DNA of 5,250 nt from Alistipes sp. (GTDB lineage Bacteria > Bacteroidota > Bacteroidia > Bacteroidales > Rikenellaceae): positions 1-5,250 of the forward strand of contig JAQUZZ010000129.1 in NCBI GenBank assembly GCA_028691095.1, written 5' to 3'. The position numbers were made by a program, and so were the translations under genes. The notes below the pieces were generated by a model. That model saw only the letters and a program-made list of their open reading frames with translations, was not told where the DNA came from and did not search any database. Of the stretch, positions 1-5,250 are shown one piece after another (position 1 is the stretch's first letter; each line of letters opens with the position of its first letter).

Positions 1-332
1 ACTCCAAATTCCTTTATCAACAAAAGAAAAAGGCGAAAGAGATCAAGGCGAAGATCGTTAAAGTGGTGGTCAAAGAGATCCGTTTCGGGCCCAACACCGA
101 CGATCATGACTACAGCTTTAAGTTGAAGCATGCGGAGAACTTTCTCAAAGAGGGCGCCAAGGTGAAGGCATACGTCTTCTTCCGCGGACGTCAGATCGTC
201 TTTAAGGATCAAGGTGAGATTCTCCTGTTGCGCTTTGCAACCGACTTGGAGGAGTGGGCTAAGGTCGAACAGATGCCGAAGTTGGAGGGCAAACGCATGA
301 TTCTGCTTTTGGCTCCGAAACCCAAAAAATAA
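1..332 (+). CDS. infC: Translation initiation factor IF-3, C-terminal part (5' end outside window)
   Basis: IF-3 binds the 30S ribosomal subunit, keeps it apart from 50S and checks start-codon and initiator-tRNA pairing. The frame is open from the window edge (first whole codon at position 3) to a TAA at 330-332, giving 109 visible residues. These cover the end of the lysine-rich interdomain helix ([16 protein letters not shown]) and the whole C-terminal ribosome-binding domain. Family hallmarks are [47 protein letters not shown] and [16 protein letters not shown]-3 is usually about 180-200 residues, so the N-terminal domain and start codon lie upstream of the window. GTG codons at 63 and 66 are internal valines, not starts. 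In most bacteria rpmI (L35) and rplT (L20) follow; here a terminator and an opposing gene follow instead. The identification is secure. Confidence 0.95.
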   Translation, partial: SKFLYQQKKKAKEIKAKIVKVVVKEIRFGPNTDDHDYSFKLKHAENFLKEGAKVKAYVFFRGRQIVFKDQGEILLLRFATDLEEWAKVEQMPKLEGKRMILLLAPKPKK

Positions 333-345
333 CCACGCACCATAC

Positions 346-366
346 GGGATTCGCCCACGCGAACCC
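346..366 (+). other. Small hairpin between infC stop and terminator
   Basis: GGG-A-TTCGC at 346-354 can pair with GCGAACCC at 359-366, with one bulged A and a four-base CCAC loop. No T-run follows, so it does not look like a terminator itself. It could be a 3'-UTR stability element just ahead of the real terminator, or chance. The pairing is seen in the sequence; any role is a guess. Confidence 0.3.
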
Positions 367-376
367 TATAAATTTC

Positions 377-420
377 AAACTCCAGAAGTATGAGAAGATC
401 ATACTTCGTGGAGTTTTTTT
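377..420 (+). terminator. Strong rho-independent terminator after infC
   Basis: The arm at 377-393 (AAACTCCAGAAGTATGA) is complementary over all 17 bases to 399-417, with one bulged G at 408 and a five-base loop GAAGA. The top-strand 3' arm runs into seven T's at 414-420. This is a classic intrinsic terminator 44 bases after the infC stop. On the other strand the 3' arm ends in GTTTG then AAATTT, so it may also slow read-through from the converging yoaK-like gene, but less well. Confidence 0.88.
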
Positions 421-440
421 ATACCTATAAAGCCGGATTG

Positions 441-512
441 GGTTTCGCGCGCTCGACCCTTAGGCTATCGACCCTCGGGTTTTGCGCTTGAACCTGGTTT
501 TGCGCTATTCGA
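441..512. repeat. Degenerate short tandem repeat in the convergent gap
   Basis: GGTTTTGCGCT occurs perfectly twice, at 478-488 and 496-506, 18 bases apart. A weaker relative (GGTTTCGCGCGCTCGACCCT) starts at 441, and a CTATCGACCCT unit lies between at 465-475. The TCGAC motif recurs at 453, 468 and 509. The units differ in length (about 22, 15 and 18 bases), so this looks like a decayed tandem repeat. The last copy overlaps the stop codon and final codons of the minus-strand yoaK-like gene, so repeat change here could alter that protein's C-terminus. No function can be assigned. Confidence 0.5.
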
Positions 513-1239
513 CAGCAGATGCCGACGGATCGGGAGGCGAAACACGCGCAACCTCATGACGTAGCCGACGCAGATAGAGTGCGCGCAATAAGAAGTAGAG
601 CAATCCCAAGAGAATGTAACCACCCGCAGCCATCCAGAAAATCTGATCCCGCACATAAGGATAGAGTGCCACAGCCCCCACGATCCCCACCCCGAAAGAG
701 AGTAGGAGATGCACCGAAAAGGTGATCTTCCATGAGGCTTCGACAATCCCTATCATATAATCCCCCAAGTAGAGACCTATATCGGTCAGTGTGCTGGTCA
801 CGTGCGAGGGGCGCAAGGAGACCCCGCGATAGGTGCGGATCAATCCGTTCTGGAACCCCATCCCCACACACAAAAAGAGCACAAAGTAGAAGCGGTTCAA
901 AATCCACTGATAGGCGCAAGCCAGCAAAATACCCATCACCAGTTGAGCCTCGCCATACTTTCCCTGAATCCGAAACGCGCCGTTGCGATTCACCCAAGCC
1001 GCCATCATCGCACCCCACAAAAAGCAGAGCAGCATCACCCCCAACTCCAAGGCCACACGATACTCTCCCGTGATGGACTTCTGCAACAAGGTGATAAAAT
1101 TACCCGTATAATGAGAGACCGAATAGGCGTAGCTGAGGAAACCCGCCATGTTCACAAAAGAGGTCAACACGCAGACGCTGTAAATCCAACCGCGCAAAAA
1201 GGGCTCAAAAAGCGTAGGGGTATCGGGATAGGTTTTCAT
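505..1239 (-). CDS. YoaK/DUF1275-family integral membrane protein
   Basis: This 244-residue protein resembles the YoaK/DUF1275 family of small permease-like inner-membrane proteins, whose substrate and function are not established. Numbered from the ATG at 1239, a short N-terminus is followed by a hydrophobic stretch at about 18-40 and the motif SHYTGN at 42-47. Further likely membrane segments lie at about 62-82, 99-114, 117-130, 177-195 and 205-225. MGFQN (127-131) and SHVTSTLTDIG (145-155) are the other family signatures; the two SHxT motifs look like matching parts of an internal duplication. The C-terminus is basic and then low in complexity (LRRLRHEVARVSPPDPSASAVE). An in-frame GTG at 1260 would add seven residues; I prefer the ATG because the family needs no longer N-terminus. 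Stop is TAG at 505-507. The gene converges on infC and lies downstream of cysS, but probably has its own promoter. The family is clear, the role unknown. Confidence 0.88.
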   Translation of the reverse strand: MKTYPDTPTLFEPFLRGWIYSVCVLTSFVNMAGFLSYAYSVSHYTGNFITLLQKSITGEYRVALELGVMLLCFLWGAMMAAWVNRNGAFRIQGKYGEAQLVMGILLACAYQWILNRFYFVLFLCVGMGFQNGLIRTYRGVSLRPSHVTSTLTDIGLYLGDYMIGIVEASWKITFSVHLLLSFGVGIVGAVALYPYVRDQIFWMAAGGYILLGLLYFLLRALYLRRLRHEVARVSPPDPSASAVE

Positions 1240-1282
1240 AGAGACTGGACCGATTTTCACAATGACCGAGGGCTCAATTCGT

Positions 1283-1318
1283 GAAACTCACGTTCAAAGG
1301 CGAGCAACGGAAACTCAC
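1283..1318 (-). repeat. Pair of 9-base direct repeats in the yoaK-like leader
   Basis: GAAACTCAC occurs at 1283-1291 and 1310-1318, starts 27 bases apart (GTGAGTTTC twice when read with the gene). The first copy sits in GTGAAACTCAC, which can form a four-base hairpin. The pair lies 44-79 bases before the ATG of the yoaK-like gene. It could be a regulator-binding pair or an mRNA leader element, but two 9-base copies can also arise by chance. Confidence 0.3.
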
Positions 1319-1366
1319 CTCTTCCAAAAATTGGCCAAGCTTCCATACCCACCCGATGCTTCAAGA

Positions 1367-1384
1367 AATATACCAAATATACCA
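1367..1384. repeat. Perfect 9-base tandem duplication
   Basis: AATATACCA occurs twice back to back, at 1367-1375 and 1376-1384, followed by a third partial start (AATATT). On the minus strand this reads TGGTATATT twice and creates the TATATTTG of the possible promoter. A head-to-tail duplication over a -10-type element could arise by slippage and could alter promoter strength. Confidence 0.6.
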
Positions 1385-1401
1385 ATATTCTCCACGGCAA
1401 C
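1374..1401 (-). promoter_or_regulatory. Possible Bacteroidota-type promoter for the yoaK-like gene
   Basis: On the minus strand TATATTTG (1381-1374) matches the Bacteroidota -7 consensus TAnnTTTG exactly. GTTG (1401-1398) lies 16 bases upstream as a possible -33 element; about 19-21 bases is usual, so the spacing is short. It would start transcription around 1366-1370, giving a leader of roughly 130 bases before the ATG at 1239. It lies downstream of the cysS stem-loop, which suits a separate transcript for the yoaK-like gene. Confidence 0.4.
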
Positions 1402-1436
1402 GATGCCAGCGGAGCGAACACACACCGCCACAATGC

Positions 1437-1475
1437 AAGCAGGGAGCGTGGCACTCGGCACCACACTCCCTGCTT
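1437..1475 (-). terminator. Long stem-loop, probable transcription terminator of cysS
   Basis: Bases 1437-1451 (AAGCAGGGAGCGTGG) pair with 1461-1475 around a nine-base loop. Read on the plus strand the 15-base stem has one C/A mismatch. Read on the minus strand the same position is a G·U wobble, so the RNA stem is unbroken. That favours minus-strand transcription, and the element lies about 70 bases after the cysS stop. The U-tract on that side is weak (CUUGCAUU), whereas the plus side has five T's (1474-1478). It may act in both directions or as a 3'-end stabiliser. Confidence 0.6.
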
Positions 1476-1542
1476 TTTGCTATTTGTTTACGCAAACTCC
1501 CCCCTCTACTGCGCGTCGAGGGTTCTATCTTGCGCGGAGAGG

Positions 1543-3009
1543 TTACTCCACCTCCCAGTCGCTGCCGTCCTTGCGATCCTTCACCTTGATGCCGGCCTGT
1601 GAGAGTCCGTCTCGGATCCGATCGGAGGTAGCCCAATCTTTGGAGGCCTTGGCCTGCTGCCGGAGCTCCAGCACCAGATCCACGACCGATGAGAGCAACT
1701 GCGAATTATCACGCGCCAGATCGTCGCGCAACCCCAGAATATCGAAGACAAAACGGTGCATCACCCGTTTCAGATCGGCAAGATCCTCGGCCGAGAGCTT
1801 CTGTTTGCCGTCATACACTTGGTTGATCGTCCGTACCGCCTCAAACAATTCGGAGATCACCATCGGGGAGTTCAGATCGTCGTCCATGGCGGCCTCACAA
1901 CGCGCCTCCAAGTCGTGCAGATCCACCGAAGAGGTGGCCGAAGGCTGAATCTTATCCAAGGTCGACACTGCTTTCATCAACCGCTCATACCCCTTCTCGG
2001 CAGCCTGAAGCGCCTCATTCGAGAAGTCCAGGGTGCTACGATAGTGCGCCTGCAAAATGAAAAAGCGGATCGTCATGGGCGTATAAGCCTGAGAGAGCAG
2101 CTTGTGCGTGCCGTGGGTCAACTCCTCAAAGGTGATGAAGTTACCCAAGGATTTGCCCATCTTCTGTCCGTTGATCGTAATCATGTTGTTGTGCATCCAA
2201 TAGCGTGCCGCATCGTGGCCACACGCTGCGGTGCTCTGAGCAATCTCGCATTCGTGATGCGGGAACATCAGATCCATGCCGCCCCCGTGAATATCGAAGG
2301 TCTCACCCAGGTATTTGGTACTCATGGCCGAGCACTCCATGTGCCACCCGGGGAAGCCGTCGCTCCACGGCGAAGGCCATCGCATGATATGTTCGGGAGA
2401 GGCTTTTTTCCACAGGGCAAAGTCGAACGGGTTACGCTTGTCGCTCTGGCCATCCAGCGTTCGGGTATTGGCCATCATCTCGTCCAAGACGCGACCGGAG
2501 AGCTTGCCGTAGTGGTATTTCTTGTCGTAAGCCTCGACGTCGAAGTAGACCGAGCCGTTGCTCAGGTAGGCGAATCCCTGATCCAAGATGCGTTGCACCA
2601 TCGCAATCTGCTCGATGATATGCCCTGAGGCATAAGGTTCGATACTGGGCGAGAGCACATTCAACTGCTCCATCGCACTATGGTAACGATCGGTATAATA
2701 GTGAGCCACCTCCATCGGTTCGAGTTTTTCGAGGCGTGCTTTCTTGCTGATCTTATCCTCACCCTCATCCGCGTCGTGCTCCAGATGACCCACATCCGTA
2801 ATATTACGCACATAACGCACCTTGTAATCGGTGGCACGCAGGTAACGGAACAGCAGATCGAAGGTGATCGCAGGCCGTGCATGCCCCAAATGCGGATCGC
2901 CATAGACCGTAGGGCCACAGACGTAGAGCCCCACAAAAGGATCCTTGAGGGGTACAAATTCCTCTTTCCGACGTGTCAGCGTATTGTAAATCACAAGTTT
3001 TGAATGCAT
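1543..3009 (-). CDS. cysS: Cysteinyl-tRNA synthetase (complete)
   Basis: This cytoplasmic class I aminoacyl-tRNA synthetase attaches cysteine to tRNA-Cys using ATP. The 488 residues are a normal, slightly long length for bacterial CysRS. The HIGH signature is HLGH (40-43) inside [19 protein letters not shown]. The KMSKS loop is KMGKS (283-287), a variant I associate with Bacteroidota enzymes. Zinc ligands that select cysteine are all present: C31, C226 (GWHMECS), H251 and E255 ([10 protein letters not shown]), with the same 25- and 4-residue spacing as E. coli C209/H234/E238. [16 protein letters not shown] (238-253) and ALWKK (198-202) are family-typical. The C-terminal part holds the helical DALR-type and anticodon-binding regions. 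The start is the ATG at 3007-3009, preceded by an A/T-rich leader without a Shine-Dalgarno; stop is TAA at 1543-1545. It is divergent from the DUF2723 gene. Identification is essentially certain. Confidence 0.98.
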   Translation of the reverse strand: MHSKLVIYNTLTRRKEEFVPLKDPFVGLYVCGPTVYGDPHLGHARPAITFDLLFRYLRATDYKVRYVRNITDVGHLEHDADEGEDKISKKARLEKLEPMEVAHYYTDRYHSAMEQLNVLSPSIEPYASGHIIEQIAMVQRILDQGFAYLSNGSVYFDVEAYDKKYHYGKLSGRVLDEMMANTRTLDGQSDKRNPFDFALWKKASPEHIMRWPSPWSDGFPGWHMECSAMSTKYLGETFDIHGGGMDLMFPHHECEIAQSTAACGHDAARYWMHNNMITINGQKMGKSLGNFITFEELTHGTHKLLSQAYTPMTIRFFILQAHYRSTLDFSNEALQAAEKGYERLMKAVSTLDKIQPSATSSVDLHDLEARCEAAMDDDLNSPMVISELFEAVRTINQVYDGKQKLSAEDLADLKRVMHRFVFDILGLRDDLARDNSQLLSSVVDLVLELRQQAKASKDWATSDRIRDGLSQAGIKVKDRKDGSDWEVE

Positions 3010-3038
3010 AACCCTATTTTTAAATTCAGAACAATGGG

Positions 3039-3048
3039 GTAAATTTAC
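3039..3048 (-). promoter_or_regulatory. 10-base palindrome, possible cysS promoter element
   Basis: GTAAATTTAC is a perfect palindrome 30-39 bases before the cysS start. Its core, TAAATTTA, matches the Bacteroidota -7 box TAnnTTTG at seven of eight bases. No clear TTTG sits at the -33 position on the minus strand. It could be the cysS -7 element, an operator between the divergent genes, or chance in A/T-rich DNA. Confidence 0.35.
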
Positions 3049-3075
3049 AAACTTTTTGAATAAGTGCAGACGAAT

Positions 3076-3107
3076 CGGTGTTTTATACCGTTCTTTTTAT
3101 AATTTTG
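3076..3107 (+). promoter_or_regulatory. Bacteroidota-type promoter for the DUF2723 gene
   Basis: TAATTTTG at 3100-3107 is an exact TAnnTTTG -7 box, in the context TTTTTATAATTTTGCAAC. A canonical -33 TTTG is not present; that region holds CGGTGTTTTATACCG (3076-3090), a short inverted repeat with one wobble that could bind a regulator. A start near 3112-3115 would give a leader of about 100 bases before the ATG at 3216. No Shine-Dalgarno is seen; the bases just before the ATG are A-rich, as usual for this phylum. Confidence 0.55.
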
Positions 3108-3215
3108 CAACTTATTAGATTGGGAGAGTGCGGTTGCGGCAGGTTACAGGTCGTGCACGCCGCTTGTTTTGCGATCTATCTTTCTTTCGTATTAAAAATC
3201 AACCCCATAGATTCT

Positions 3216-5250
3216 ATGAAGAACGCTTTCAAAACATTCAATCTCCTCGGAGGGTGGTTCTGTTTTGTTTTTGCTTCGGCCGTCTATCTGCTTACGATGG
3301 AGCCGACAGCCAGTTTCTGGGATTGTAGCGAGTTCATCGCTACCTCCTACAAACTTGAGGTGGGTCACCCTCCCGGAGCTCCGCTCTTCATGATGATCTC
3401 ACGCTTCTTCACGATGTTTGCCGGCCCGCAACACGCTGCGGCAATGGTCAACGCCATGTCGGTACTCGCCAGTGGAGCCACCATCATGTTCCTCTTCTGG
3501 ACCATCACCCATCTGGCTCGTCGCGCCATGCGTCGTCGCGAGGAGGAGCTCTCCACGGCTCAACAGATCGTGGTACTCGGAGCCGGTCTCATCGGAGCAT
3601 TGGCCTACACCTTCACCGACACCTTTTGGTTCTCGGCCGTCGAGGGTGAGGTCTACGCCCTCTCATCATTCTTCACGGCCGTTGCCTTCTGGGCAATCCT
3701 GAAGTGGGAGAATGTCGCCGACGAACCCCACGCCAATCGTTGGTTGATCCTAATTGCCTACCTGACCGGGTTGGCCATTGGTGTCCACCTACTCAACCTC
3801 TTGGTGATTCCTCCCATCGTGCTGATCTACTACTTCCGCAAATACCCCGTTACCCGCTGGGGCATCGTGAAGGCTCTGATCTCGTCGGTGGTGATCTTGG
3901 TCGCCTCGATGTATATCATCATCCCCGGAACCATTGAGTTGGGAGCTTGGTTCGACCGACTCTTCGTCAACACCTTCGGACTGCCCTTCAATACCGGCAT
4001 CACCGTCTATGCGTTGGCGCTCTTCGCTGCCCTGGGTGTGGCGATCTACATCACCCACAAAAAAGGAAAAGTGCTGGCCAACACCATCCTGCTCTGCCTG
4101 ACCGTGGTTCTCTTAGGATACAGCTCTTACGCTTCAGTGGTGATTCGTTCTGCGGTGAACCCACCCATGAACAGCAATGCCCCGAACAATCCTTACGGGC
4201 TGCTCTCGCTGCTCAACCGCGATCAGTATGGAGCCCGTCCCTTGGTCAAAGGCCCCTACTACGCCTCGCAGCCCATCGATTACGTCTACAAAACGGCCTA
4301 CTACAAAGGAGACAGCGGACGTTACGAAGCGGCTCAAACGTTGGGAGGATACAAATATGATCCGCAATTCGAGTTCTTCTTCCCGCGTATGTACTCCGAG
4401 AAGGCCAGCGACATCAAGGCCTACAACAACTGGGTTCCGATCAAAGGACGTAAGATCATTCACGGCGACCAAACCATCACGGTGCCGACCTTTGCCGAAA
4501 ACATGAAATTCTTCTTTGCCTACCAGATGAACTTCATGTACTGGCGGTACTTCCTTTGGAATTTCGTCGGACGCCAAAGCGATATTCAGTCCACCGGTGA
4601 GATCACCGACGGCAACTGGCTCTCCGGCATCAACGCCATCGACCAGCTCTTCCTTGGCCCTCAGGACAACCTCCCCGCCGAACAGGCTCAGAACAAAGGA
4701 CGCAACGTCTACTACTTCCTACCCCTGCTCTTGGGATTGATTGGGTTGATCTATCAGCTCAACCGCGACGGACGCAACTTCTCAGTGGTCATGGCCTTCT
4801 TCATCATGACCGGCGTGGCCATCGCCGTCTACCTCAACTCTCCACCCGCCGAACCGCGTGAACGAGATTACGTCTTTGCCGGATCGTTCTATGCGTTCTG
4901 TATGTGGGTCGGATTCGGAGTGCCGGCACTCTACGAAGCCTTCAAACGTTGGTTCAAACGTGAGAATCGCGCAACGGCTCTCATCGCTACGGTGTTGTGC
5001 GCCTCGGTGCCTGCTATTCTTGCTGCTCAAAACTGGGACGACCACGACCGGTCAAGACGCTATGTAGCCCGCGATTTCGGAGCCAACTACCTCAACTCTA
5101 CCCTCCCCAATGCCATCATCATTGATTATGGAGACAATGACACCTTCCCGCTGTGGTATGCACAGGAGGTCGAGAACATCCGTCCCGATGTCCGTGTGAT
5201 GAACAACAGCTACCTGGGGGGCGATTGGTATATCGACCAGATGAAATTCA
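3216..5250 (+). CDS. DUF2723 / TMEM260-like GT-C membrane protein, probable O-mannosyltransferase (3' end outside window)
   Basis: The frame opens at ATG 3216 and stays open for 678 codons to the window end; Bacteroidales relatives are commonly about 1000-1200 residues, so roughly the last third is missing. The family contains human TMEM260, a protein O-mannosyltransferase; the bacterial role here is inferred from that. The first membrane helix (about 10-28) is followed by an exported loop with FWDCSEFIATSYKLEVGHPPG (34-54). D36 and E39 are candidates for the catalytic acidic residues of GT-C enzymes. A second acidic motif is AVEGEVYAL (141-149), then GVHLLNLL (189-196). More helices lie at about 83-100, 118-131, 150-163, 177-207, 217-236, 258-275 and 284-300. 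A long soluble loop (about 302-495) comes next, with helices again at about 499-515, 524-541, 553-572 and 586-603. PRERDYVFAGSFYAF (547-561) and DYGDNDTFPLWYA (637-649) are strongly family-like. The donor and target proteins cannot be read from sequence. Confidence 0.9.
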   Translation, partial: MKNAFKTFNLLGGWFCFVFASAVYLLTMEPTASFWDCSEFIATSYKLEVGHPPGAPLFMMISRFFTMFAGPQHAAAMVNAMSVLASGATIMFLFWTITHLARRAMRRREEELSTAQQIVVLGAGLIGALAYTFTDTFWFSAVEGEVYALSSFFTAVAFWAILKWENVADEPHANRWLILIAYLTGLAIGVHLLNLLVIPPIVLIYYFRKYPVTRWGIVKALISSVVILVASMYIIIPGTIELGAWFDRLFVNTFGLPFNTGITVYALALFAALGVAIYITHKKGKVLANTILLCLTVVLLGYSSYASVVIRSAVNPPMNSNAPNNPYGLLSLLNRDQYGARPLVKGPYYASQPIDYVYKTAYYKGDSGRYEAAQTLGGYKYDPQFEFFFPRMYSEKASDIKAYNNWVPIKGRKIIHGDQTITVPTFAENMKFFFAYQMNFMYWRYFLWNFVGRQSDIQSTGEITDGNWLSGINAIDQLFLGPQDNLPAEQAQNKGRNVYYFLPLLLGLIGLIYQLNRDGRNFSVVMAFFIMTGVAIAVYLNSPPAEPRERDYVFAGSFYAFCMWVGFGVPALYEAFKRWFKRENRATALIATVLCASVPAILAAQNWDDHDRSRRYVARDFGANYLNSTLPNAIIIDYGDNDTFPLWYAQEVENIRPDVRVMNNSYLGGDWYIDQMKF

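Larger units (their letters stand above)
1240..1542. other. Intergenic region between the yoaK-like gene and cysS
   Basis: These 303 bases hold no convincing gene. Short open frames on both strands here have no recognisable protein features. What can be seen is the possible seven-residue extension of the yoaK-like gene (1240-1260), a pair of 9-base direct repeats, a 9-base tandem duplication with a possible minus-strand promoter, and a long stem-loop at 1437-1475 that probably ends cysS transcription. Confidence 0.7.

Noticed and set aside
63..332. GTG at 63 as the start of a short separate gene
   Set aside because: The frame stays open to the window edge and the upstream residues match the IF-3 linker helix, so the GTG is an internal valine.
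465..746. A 93-codon minus-strand frame overlapping the yoaK-like gene
   Set aside because: It is a different frame of the yoaK-like gene, whose own frame carries the family motifs; the Ser/Arg/Trp-rich composition is typical of a shadow.
1257..1466. A 69-codon minus-strand frame just upstream of the yoaK-like gene
   Set aside because: It runs through the stem-loop and the possible promoter, has no family-like motif and is probably leader sequence.
1262..1948. A 228-codon plus-strand frame across the gap and the end of cysS
   Set aside because: Most of it is the antisense of cysS, the composition is rich in Ser, Arg and Thr as in shadow frames, and it runs through the stem-loop at 1437-1475.
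1756..2628. A 290-codon open frame on the plus strand, opposite cysS
   Set aside because: It is aligned codon for codon with cysS on the other strand. Stops in that register need TTA, CTA or TCA codons in cysS, which this gene rarely uses, so a long open frame is expected. The product has no recognisable domain.
2695..2720. A GGTTCGA segment resembling a tRNA T-arm
   Set aside because: No flanking stems or acceptor arm can be built, and it lies within cysS codons.
3128..3328. A 66-codon plus-strand frame overlapping the start of the DUF2723 gene
   Set aside because: It overlaps a well-supported gene start in another frame and has no recognisable features; it is most likely leader sequence.
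3704..4577. Several frames of 77-147 codons on both strands inside the DUF2723 gene
   Set aside because: All are alternative frames of the long uninterrupted membrane protein, which has family motifs along its full visible length.

Overview
The window most likely comes from a Bacteroidota chromosome, probably order Bacteroidales. The cysteinyl-tRNA synthetase and the DUF2723 membrane protein have the wording typical of that order. The start codons have A/T-rich leaders with no Shine-Dalgarno sequence, and a perfect TAnnTTTG element, the -7 box of Bacteroidota sigma factor promoters, lies ahead of the DUF2723 gene. Base composition looks close to balanced. I cannot settle the genus; a Porphyromonas-like lineage is a guess.

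Layout. (1) Positions 1-332 (+) hold the C-terminal part of infC (translation initiation factor IF-3), followed by a strong intrinsic terminator at 377-420. No rpmI or rplT follows, although these usually come next. (2) Positions 421-504 are a short convergent gap with a decayed tandem repeat that runs into the end of the next gene. (3) Positions 505-1239 (-) hold a YoaK/DUF1275-type membrane protein. (4) Positions 1240-1542 are a non-coding leader with small direct repeats, a possible minus-strand promoter and a stem-loop that probably ends cysS transcription. (5) Positions 1543-3009 (-) hold a complete cysS with all catalytic and zinc-binding motifs. (6) Positions 3010-3215 are a divergent promoter region. 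(7) From 3216 to the window end (+) there is a large DUF2723 membrane protein (GT-C fold, TMEM260-like, candidate protein O-mannosyltransferase). Its reading frame is open for 678 codons and continues past the window.

The genes do not form one pathway. Two are translation housekeeping genes (infC, cysS), one is an uncharacterised small permease-like protein, and one is a probable envelope glycosyltransferase. cysS and the DUF2723 gene share a divergent intergenic region. cysS and the yoaK-like gene run the same way but are separated by about 300 bases with a probable terminator, so they are probably separate transcripts.

I saw no transposase, integrase, CRISPR array, tRNA, rRNA or phage gene, and no clearly new multi-gene system. 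The points most worth following are the infC locus without rpmI-rplT, the DUF2723 enzyme, and the small repeats around the yoaK-like gene.
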